A stretch of DNA of 64,000 nucleotides from Streptomyces fagopyri (GTDB taxonomy: Bacteria; Actinomycetota; Actinomycetes; Streptomycetales; Streptomycetaceae). The stretch is from contig NZ_CP045643.1 in assembly GCF_009498275.1 (NCBI RefSeq), positions 7,936,001 through 8,000,000 on the forward strand, in the 5' to 3' direction. Every line of letters begins with the position of its first letter. Position 1 is the first letter of the stretch. Shown piece by piece: positions 58,677 to 64,000 of the stretch. The translations under genes were made by a program, and so were the position numbers. The notes beneath the pieces are model-generated. The model had not been told where the DNA came from and ran no database searches. It saw only the letters and a list, made by a program, of their open reading frames with translations.

Positions 58677-60293
58677 TCAACGTCGCCCCCGGCGGTCGCG
58701 GTGGGCCAGCCGGCTCTGCAGGTGGGGCAGCGCACTGGTGCGTCGCCGACGTAGGGCAGCTCTGGCGGCGTTCGCCCCGGGTGCGCCATGGACGCCTCCG
58801 CCCGGGTGGGCGGAGGCGGAAGCGAGGTAGAGCCCAGGGACGGGAGTCTCCGGGCGGCCGGTGCCGGGGAGAGGGCGGAGGGCCAGTTGCTGATGCAAGG
58901 CCGTGGTCCCACCGTTGATGGCACCCCCATGGAGGTTGGCGTCCAAGCTCTCCAGGCTGGGCGGGGCGAGAATACGGCGAGCCCTGATGAGGTCTCGGAA
59001 GCCGGGGGCGTAACGCTCGACCTGTGCCTCGACGCGGTTCGCCATCGCCTCCTGCTCTCGGACGTCCCACCTTCCGGTCAGTCCACCGTCGCCGGCGTCG
59101 CCCCGCACCCGTTGTGGAACGTGCGTGTAGGCCCAGGCGGACTCGGTGCCCAGCGGCGACCGCCGGGGGTCGGCGGTGGTCATCTGGCCGAAGAGGACAA
59201 AGGGTTCGTCCGGAACGAGACCCATGGCGATCTGTGCGGCGAAGAGGGTGAGGCCGTCCACACCCTCCGCGAGGTGAACGGTTCCTGCTTGAGTGGCTTC
59301 AGGGCAGGTCCAGGGCACCGGCCCGTTGAGTGCCCAGTCGACTTTGAAGGTGGAGAAGTCCCACTGGAACCGCTTCAGGTCGCGGAGCAATTGCCCAGGG
59401 AGGTGCCGTTCGCCCACCAGGGAGCCGTACAGAGCCGGCGCGGACACATCGGCCAGGACCGCTCTGCGAGCCTGGACCGCCTCACCGTCCCGAGTACGGA
59501 CGCCGACGGCCCGCCCACCGCGGATGACGACCTCGGTGACCTGTTCCCCACAGCGGACGATGCCTCCCCGGCGCGCCAGGCGGCGGACGAGAGCGGAGGT
59601 GAGTGCCCCGGAGCCTCCGGCGGGAACGGGAAAGCCATAGGTCTGGCCGAGCATGGACATGAGCCAGCCGAAGCCCCCGCTGCCGGTCGCCTCCGGTGCG
59701 AGGTCCGCGTGGAGGGCGTTGCCCGCGAGCAGAAGCCTGCCGCCTTCGCCGCGAAACTCCTCCTCGCCCAGACGCCGCACCGGCAGGAGCACGGTCCTGG
59801 CCAGCCGCAGCCCACCTGCCCCACGCAGTTGCAGTGCCAGCCGGGCCCCGGCGCGAAGTGGCGGAAAGGGGGTGAACAGCGCGGTGAGGATGCTGCTCCG
59901 CAGAGCTTCCCAGACCTCCCGCAGCTCCTTCCACGTCTCCCCGTCGCCGACGGCGAACGTCTCCAGGTTTGCGGCAGTTTCCTCCAGGTCACGACTGAGA
60001 ACCGCGCAGCGGCCGTCCCGCAAGGGGTGGGCGAGCACCTTCGGGGCGTGGCTCCAGGTCAGCCCCTCCCGCTCCAGGTTCAGGCGGGCCAGGACCGGAG
60101 ATGCCGCAGCGAGCGGATAGAAGGCGCTGAAGAGGTCGCTGGTGTAGTCAGGGTCGACGCCGCGGTCGTGTCGAACCGCTCCTCCGGGCTTGTCCTGGGC
60201 TTCCAGGACCTCTACGCTCCAGCCGGCGTCGGCCAGGAGGTTCGCCGCGACCAGCCCATTGGGCCCCGCCCCGATCACTACTGCGTCAGGCAT
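58677..60293 (-). CDS. FAD-dependent oxidoreductase, phytoene-desaturase (CrtI)-like
   Basis: A 538-residue flavoprotein. V-V-I-G-A-G-P-N-G-L-V-A-A-N-L-L (4-19) and V-E-V-L-E-A-Q-D-K-P-G-G-A (27-39) bind FAD. The C terminus has GLYLASASAHPGGGVHGAPG and N-A-A-R-A-A-L, the second flavin contact typical of the CrtI/NAD(P)-binding amine-oxidase superfamily. Members desaturate or isomerise carotenoids or oxidise other lipids. No phytoene synthase or other carotenoid gene is nearby, so a carotenoid role is not supported here. About 20 basic residues extend past the family's usual end. It follows the SRPBCC gene by 64 bp and is probably cotranscribed with it. Confidence 0.87.
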   Translation of the reverse strand: MPDAVVIGAGPNGLVAANLLADAGWSVEVLEAQDKPGGAVRHDRGVDPDYTSDLFSAFYPLAAASPVLARLNLEREGLTWSHAPKVLAHPLRDGRCAVLSRDLEETAANLETFAVGDGETWKELREVWEALRSSILTALFTPFPPLRAGARLALQLRGAGGLRLARTVLLPVRRLGEEEFRGEGGRLLLAGNALHADLAPEATGSGGFGWLMSMLGQTYGFPVPAGGSGALTSALVRRLARRGGIVRCGEQVTEVVIRGGRAVGVRTRDGEAVQARRAVLADVSAPALYGSLVGERHLPGQLLRDLKRFQWDFSTFKVDWALNGPVPWTCPEATQAGTVHLAEGVDGLTLFAAQIAMGLVPDEPFVLFGQMTTADPRRSPLGTESAWAYTHVPQRVRGDAGDGGLTGRWDVREQEAMANRVEAQVERYAPGFRDLIRARRILAPPSLESLDANLHGGAINGGTTALHQQLALRPLPGTGRPETPVPGLYLASASAHPGGGVHGAPGANAARAALRRRRTSALPHLQSRLAHRDRRGRR

Positions 60294-60357
60294 GACTCAC
60301 TCCCGGCTTGGTAGTTGGCGTCGCCTTCAGAGACTGCCTCCGGGCGTTGACGCTGGT

Positions 60358-60834
60358 TCAGCCGCTGCGGGGTCGCAGTTGGGCGGTGTAGGGGGCGGAG
60401 CTCTCGGTCTCCTCGCACAGGCGGGCAAGACGGGCCAGCATCACGCGGTGCCGAACTTGTTGTACGGCGTCCAGGAGGCCGTTGTGCAGAGCGCCGCCCG
60501 CCCCGCGCAACGGGTGCTCGTCGAAAACCAGCAGAGTGTGCTCGCCCCACGGCCGTAGTTCGATCGCGATCCTGGCTGTGCCCAAGCAGCCGCTGTCCGC
60601 TTCGAGTTCGAGGACCGATGCCGGTTCGCTGCGGCGTACGACGGTCTGGTTGTCCAGGGTGAGCGGACCGACTTTGACGCGATAACGGAGGGCGGCCCCC
60701 AGTTGGGGCCACTGTCCCTCGCTCGGTTCGACCCGTGAGGTTCCGACGACCCAATCTCCGTACCGTTTGACGTCGGACAGAACCTCCCACACGTCCTCGG
60801 GAGATTTCCTGATCAACCGATGGCGTACGGCCAT
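60358..60834 (-). CDS. SRPBCC (START-like) domain protein
   Basis: A 158-residue protein. The start M-A-V-R-H-R-L-I-R-K-S-P-E-D-V-W-E-V-L-S-D-V-K-R-Y-G-D-W-V-V-G is the first strand and helices of the polyketide-cyclase/START-like fold, and the segment W-G-E-H-T-L-L-V-F-D-E-H-P-L-R-G is a central strand pair. The fold encloses a cavity for hydrophobic ligands. ATG at 60834 has GGAGGAAG upstream. Gene order (SRPBCC then CrtI-like FAD enzyme) suggests it binds or delivers the lipid acted on by the flavoenzyme. Confidence 0.85.
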   Translation of the reverse strand: MAVRHRLIRKSPEDVWEVLSDVKRYGDWVVGTSRVEPSEGQWPQLGAALRYRVKVGPLTLDNQTVVRRSEPASVLELEADSGCLGTARIAIELRPWGEHTLLVFDEHPLRGAGGALHNGLLDAVQQVRHRVMLARLARLCEETESSAPYTAQLRPRSG

Positions 60835-61083
60835 GTCTTCCTCCGGCGTCCTAAGTGTCGTGCCGCTCCCTGCGTTTTCCACGCTAGGCCCCGGTGGGGA
60901 CTCCTGCGCGAGGACACCGGGCCGAAGGGGGAGCGCGCCGGTGCCCTGGCCGCTCTGCATACAAAACACCGGACTGTTCCCAGAAGTGGAGCGGTCCTGC
61001 CTCCGACGGGGCACGCCTGCGGGTGCGAAATGGTGCGCGCGCCGTCACGGTGGTAGGTGATGGGCACAGTATGGGAGGCGAAC

Positions 61084-61323
61084 ATGGCGAAGGATCATGT
61101 GCCATCGAGGAGGCGGGACCCGTCCAAGGGCGACAAGGTCGCCTGGAACAGCCACGGCAGCACGGCCTCGGGCACCGTCGAAAAGAAGATCACCAGGCGG
61201 ACGGAGGCTGCGGGCAGGACCGTGGACGCCTCACCGGACGAGCCGCAGTACGAGGTACGCAGTGACAAGTCAGGACGTACCGCTGTGCACAAGCCCTCCG
61301 CGCTGAAGAAGAAGAGCAAGTAG
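61084..61323 (+). CDS. DUF2945 / hypervirulence-associated TUDOR-domain protein
   Basis: A 79-residue basic protein. K-G-D-K-V-A-W-N-S-H-G-S-T-A-S-G-T-V is the start of the DUF2945 (HVA1-type TUDOR) domain, and P-Q-Y-E-V-R-S-D-K-S-G-R-T-A-V-H-K-P-S-A-L is its end. The domain binds unknown ligands and is common as a small stress-associated protein in bacteria. ATG at 61084 follows GGGAGG; an in-frame ATG at 61057 has no such site. Monocistronic, divergent from the SRPBCC/FAD operon. Confidence 0.85.
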   Translation: MAKDHVPSRRRDPSKGDKVAWNSHGSTASGTVEKKITRRTEAAGRTVDASPDEPQYEVRSDKSGRTAVHKPSALKKKSK

Positions 61324-61387
61324 TCCCGCTGTGTCCCGCTGCTCAATATGACCCGGCACGAGACCGTCTTCCGCTCCGGCGGACGTT

Positions 61388-62299
61388 TCAGCACTGAGGC
61401 GGGGTGGCGGGCCGTGCGGGCGGTGCCGGCGGGTGGGCCTCCCAGTCCGCGCGGCCGCCTGCTCCCAGGACGCCTGTGCTGCTGTGCAGTTCCGCGGCCG
61501 AAAGAGCGGCGAGGGAGCGGCGGGCGATGCGGGAGACGATCAGGGGGAGCAACGGGCGCAGAGGCTGCACGAGACGCAACCAGGGTGGTGCGTAGACGCT
61601 GGTGGCGCGACGTTCGATACCGCGGGTCAGCCAGACGGCGACCTGGTCGGGGGTGTGGACCCGGCGGATGGGCGCAGGCTGGTGGGCACGCAAAGCGCGC
61701 AGTACAGGGTGATCGTCGCGGGCGTCGATCATGTCGGTGCCGGTCCAGTGGAGATAGGCGATGCCTACGCCGACGCCCGCAGGGCGCAGCTCGGTGCGCA
61801 GGGCCTGTGCAAAGGACTCCGCTCCCGCTTTGGATGCGCAGTAGGCGCTCATCAGGGGCGACGAACCGAAGGCGGCCGTCGAGGCGATCTGAAGAAAGTA
61901 GCCGCGTGTGTTCAGCAGGTGGGGCAGGAACACGCGGGCTGTGTTCGCGCTGCCGATGAGGTTGACGTCGATGACACGGTTGAAGAGTGCTGCCTCGCTG
62001 GCGGCGAACGGGCCCGCGACAGCGATTCCGGCGTTCGCCACGACCACCGAAGCCGGCCCCAGCCGCGCCGCGGTATCGCGCGCGGCACCTTGCAGGGCGG
62101 CGTCGTCGGTGACGTCGACCTCGAAACAGCAGGTGTCGGTGGGCAGACTGTGCGCGACGCGTCGCAGGGATTCCAGCTCGCGTCCGAGCAACGCGACCCG
62201 CATCCCCCGTCGCGCGAGATTGCGGGCCGTTGCTTCTCCCACGCCCCGCGCCGCCCCGGTGACCACCGCCACGCGCCCGCACAGCCGGCTCTGTGTCAC
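61388..62299 (-). CDS. SDR family oxidoreductase
   Basis: A 303-residue SDR. V-V-T-G-A-A-R-G-V-G-E-A-T (about 11-23) binds the cofactor, V-A-N-A-G-I-A-V-A-G replaces N-N-A-G, and S-A-Y-C-A-S-K near residue 150 supplies the catalytic Tyr and Lys. A C-terminal extension of about 60 residues with L-V-Q-P-L-R-P-L-L-P-L-I-V may be a membrane-associating helix, as in lipid-acting SDRs. GTG at 62299 has AGGAGG upstream. Gene stands alone between the DUF2945 gene and a CsbD gene. Substrate unknown. Confidence 0.87.
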   Translation of the reverse strand: MTQSRLCGRVAVVTGAARGVGEATARNLARRGMRVALLGRELESLRRVAHSLPTDTCCFEVDVTDDAALQGAARDTAARLGPASVVVANAGIAVAGPFAASEAALFNRVIDVNLIGSANTARVFLPHLLNTRGYFLQIASTAAFGSSPLMSAYCASKAGAESFAQALRTELRPAGVGVGIAYLHWTGTDMIDARDDHPVLRALRAHQPAPIRRVHTPDQVAVWLTRGIERRATSVYAPPWLRLVQPLRPLLPLIVSRIARRSLAALSAAELHSSTGVLGAGGRADWEAHPPAPPARPATPPQC

Positions 62300-62725
62300 T
62301 GCTCCTCCTGCTGGCTGCGTGGCACCGTCCGGTCAGTCGACCACGCCCTCCCGTCCGCCACCTGCCACGAGGGCCCCACCGGGTGATACAACCCCGCGCC
62401 GGAAGGGTCGACCCTTCGACGGGAACAGCAAAAAAGCGGCAGACACGCCATGGCCCAGGGGTATTGACGAGCGCGGCGTCCATCCAAATGCGACCCGGTG
62501 CTTGAGTCGGGGCCCTGAAGGGAGCGTTGGATCTCCAGAGCCCCGACAGGGCGGGAAGCCACTGTGAGCACGATAGGGGTGGATGGGGCGCGCCTCGCAG
62601 CAAGCCCGCGGAGAAAATGTTCGTGGCGGCTGTTGCGGAGAGCGCGGCAACCGGGGCCGACCTCGAAGTGTGCGTATCCCGGCAGCCGGACGATGTGGCT
62701 GCCGGGAGCCGGGCGCTATGCACGA
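62300..62725. other. intergenic region without supported genes
   Basis: 426 bp. Bases 62400-62480 contain a less GC-rich stretch with an A run (CAGCAAAAAAG), but ORFs on either strand have no domain or consistent codon bias. It must hold the promoter for the SDR gene. Nothing else is supported. Confidence 0.45.
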
Positions 62726-62902
62726 CTACTTGGGGCGGATCGCGTCCTTGGCCTTCTCTTTGGCGGCGCGCAGGTCGCCTTTGGACTCTTGCATGCGCCC
62801 ACTCGCGGCCATGGACTCGTTGCCTACCGCGTCTCCGACCACCTTCTTGACCTTGCCTTTGGCTCGTTCACCCTTGGCTTTGGCCTTCTGGTTTGCGGCC
62901 AT
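62726..62902 (-). CDS. CsbD family stress protein
   Basis: A 58-residue, highly charged protein: K-A-K-A-K-G-E-R-A-K-G-K-V-K-K-V-V-G-D-A-V-G-N, then A-A-S-G-R-M-Q-E-S-K-G-D-L-R-A-A-K-E-K-A-K-D-A. This is the CsbD repeat pattern with the conserved K-G-x-x-K-E/V-G core. CsbD is a general stress (sigma-B-dependent in Bacillus) small protein of unknown biochemical role. ATG at 62902; the longer open frame to 62992 begins with unrelated sequence. Stress-type neighbours (DUF2945, DUF6243) suggest a sigma-B-like regulon, by inference only. Confidence 0.88.
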   Translation of the reverse strand: MAANQKAKAKGERAKGKVKKVVGDAVGNESMAASGRMQESKGDLRAAKEKAKDAIRPK

Positions 62903-63127
62903 AACTCTCACACCCCGTCTCGCTGGAGAGGGATCAAACCTGGACTTACTCCAGGTTACGCCTTCGGGTGGGGAGCCTCGTGGGAAACCCATGGGATATG
63001 GCGGTTAACGAAATAAAGGGGGGTGCAGTCGGCGGCGACATTCTCTGCGAGCGGCCTCAGTGGGCGGACTCGGCGGAGCAGCCGTTCAGCTGAAGGTGGG
63101 GCAATGGGCCGAGGCGCTGACCGGGGT

Positions 63128-63595
63128 CTACGAGGCCCTGTCGGACGTCGGCCAGACATGGGGGAGATCGTCGGGGACATCCGGGAAGAACGGTGCGTAG
63201 ATCTCCGGTGCCTTGCGCAGCAGGGCTGACTGGTGGCTGCGGTGGAAGGCGAGCTCTCCCAGCCACGGCGGCAGCTCACCCTCCTCGTCGAGCTGTTCCT
63301 GCATCCGCACGGGTGCACCGGGCCGGTGCAGGTGGAACTCGGCGGCGAGCGTGGCGGCGCAGGTGTCGGCGCGCTCCTCCGCCGTCCACATGGCGCACAC
63401 GTCCAGGCCGTAGCGGACCAGGGCCTCCTCGTAGCCGATCCACATGCGTACCGCAGGATGGTTCCGCCATCCGTAGCCGGGCACGGTCAGACCCCTCAGC
63501 ACCTGTAGGGCTTCGACCCGCTGCTTGCCCAACCGTGCCTGGTCCAGGACCGCGGCGGACTGCATGAAGTCGGGATAGGGGAGAAAGGTCTGCAC
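63128..63595 (-). CDS. MSMEG_6728 family protein (pyrimidine-dimer-glycosylase-like)
   Basis: A 155-residue protein. The start M-Q-T-F-L-P-Y-P-D-F and A-V-L-D-Q-A-R-L-G-K-Q-R-V-E-A-L-Q-V-L-R, followed by Y-G-W-R-N-H-P-A-V-R-M-W, is the signature of the MSMEG_6728 family, which is related in this segment to T4 endonuclease V-like pyrimidine dimer DNA glycosylases. F-H-R-S-H-Q-S-A-L-L-R-K appears near the end, also typical. DNA repair is therefore possible but not shown. GTG at 63595 is the only start that keeps the conserved N terminus; no clear ribosome-binding site. Confidence 0.85.
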   Translation of the reverse strand: MQTFLPYPDFMQSAAVLDQARLGKQRVEALQVLRGLTVPGYGWRNHPAVRMWIGYEEALVRYGLDVCAMWTAEERADTCAATLAAEFHLHRPGAPVRMQEQLDEEGELPPWLGELAFHRSHQSALLRKAPEIYAPFFPDVPDDLPHVWPTSDRAS

Positions 63596-64000
63596 ACGGG
63601 ATGCCTACCGCGGCTGGACCACGCTCAGACACTTACGTGCGGTCAGGAGAAGGCACGATCGACCACCCGGCGACGGATGCCTGGGCCGGTGGCGTCGAGC
63701 TGGCTCCGTTCCGGTGATTGCGGGTGTCGGTGGGTGTCGACTCGGGCAGCAAAGGCCCGATGAGTGACATGTTCAGCCGAGGTGCAGGACTTGGTCGGCG
63801 ACGACCGGCCGTTCGGCGGCGGCCTGGGCGTCAGCGGTGCTGGGTGACTGTCCTGGAGAAGGTGCAGTGCCGGCCACCGCATCGCTCGCCGTCCGCCGCT
63901 CTATTCGGCGCGACGTGCTTTGTGCCTCCCCACGTGCAAGAGCGCGTGGGTGGGGAGACGGGTCAACCCGGTGGACTCGCGTGCGTGGGCAACCGGGCCG
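63596..64000. other. right end of the window, no supported gene
   Basis: 405 bp. An 80-codon - strand ORF (63643-63882) has a composition unlike a real protein. A hairpin lies near 63940. Nothing in the last 100 bp looks like the beginning of a gene. Confidence 0.45.
63926..63957. terminator. 8-bp-stem hairpin near the window end
   Basis: CTCCCCAC at 63926-63933 pairs with GTGGGGAG at 63950-63957 around a 16-base loop. It may terminate transcription entering from the right, beyond the window. Weak support only. Confidence 0.35.

Noticed and set aside
61095..62723. 542-codon - strand ORF covering the DUF2945 and SDR genes
   Set aside because: It is a shadow frame, Arg-rich with no domain, overlapping two well-supported genes.

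Overview
This is a high-GC actinobacterial chromosome segment, most likely from Streptomyces. Third codon positions are almost all G or C, GTG starts are common, many genes overlap by 4 bp (ATGA or GTGA), and several proteins carry twin-arginine signals. Characteristic families include three ECF sigma factors with membrane or secreted partners, a SpoIIE-type phosphatase, an XRE-NB-ARC-TPR regulator and small proteins of the DUF6243 type. No rRNA, tRNA, CRISPR array or complete insertion sequence was seen.

Region 1 (1-3570, + strand): the end of an unidentified gene, a Tat-exported gluconate-dehydrogenase-subunit-3-like protein, a GMC oxidoreductase, a doubtful repeat-rich ORF and a PAP2-type membrane phosphatase.

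Region 2 (3578-31175, all - strand) is the centrepiece: a 21-gene exopolysaccharide operon of the Wzx/Wzy type, transcribed from about 31.2 kb down to 3.6 kb with 4-bp overlaps or gaps of a few bases. It holds the initiating phosphoglycosyl transferase (WbaP/CpsE type), an AlgD-like nucleotide-sugar 6-dehydrogenase and three glycosyltransferases. It also has two Wzz-type co-polymerases whose cytoplasmic domains have lost kinase motifs, an AsnB-type amidotransferase, a flippase, a polymerase and a pyruvyl transferase. Two polymer-lyase-like proteins (heparinase II/III fold and right-handed beta-helix) sit beside a fused ADH/Gfo-Idh oxidoreductase. A modified-sugar block consists of a glucose-1-phosphate cytidylyltransferase, zinc-finger C-methyltransferase, SDR, PIG-L deacetylase, DUF4910 aminopeptidase-like protein, RmlC-like epimerase and GSA-like aminotransferase. 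Together these suggest an acidic, uronate-containing, probably amidated and pyruvylated polymer with an unusual branched CDP-sugar. The product is an inference.

Region 3 (31.2-44.7 kb): a ~930-bp intergenic stretch with a 13-bp palindrome, an Smr protein, a VanZ-like protein, a PAS-GAF-SpoIIE-HATPase phosphatase, two divergent ECF sigma operons (one with a PASTA-like partner, one with a CU044_5270-type partner), an unrecognised eight-cysteine secreted protein, an SDR/TetR pair with three matching operators between them, and an XRE regulator.

Region 4 (44.8-57.3 kb) is rich in remnants: an SDR followed by an alcohol dehydrogenase tail and half of a luciferase-like monooxygenase; an L,D-transpeptidase with an apparent 1-nt frameshift; a third ECF operon; a Tat-exported multicopper oxidase; fused GAF/PP2C pieces; an FKBP tail; a Tat-exported PIG-L protein; a STAND regulator; a LOG protein; and an IS110 transposase fragment.

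Region 5 (57.3-64 kb): small stress-type proteins (DUF6243, DUF2945, CsbD), an FAD-dependent CrtI-like oxidoreductase with an SRPBCC partner, an SDR and an MSMEG_6728-type protein. Strong hairpin terminators are visible at 36.7, 39.96, 47.5, 52.1 and 57.65 kb.
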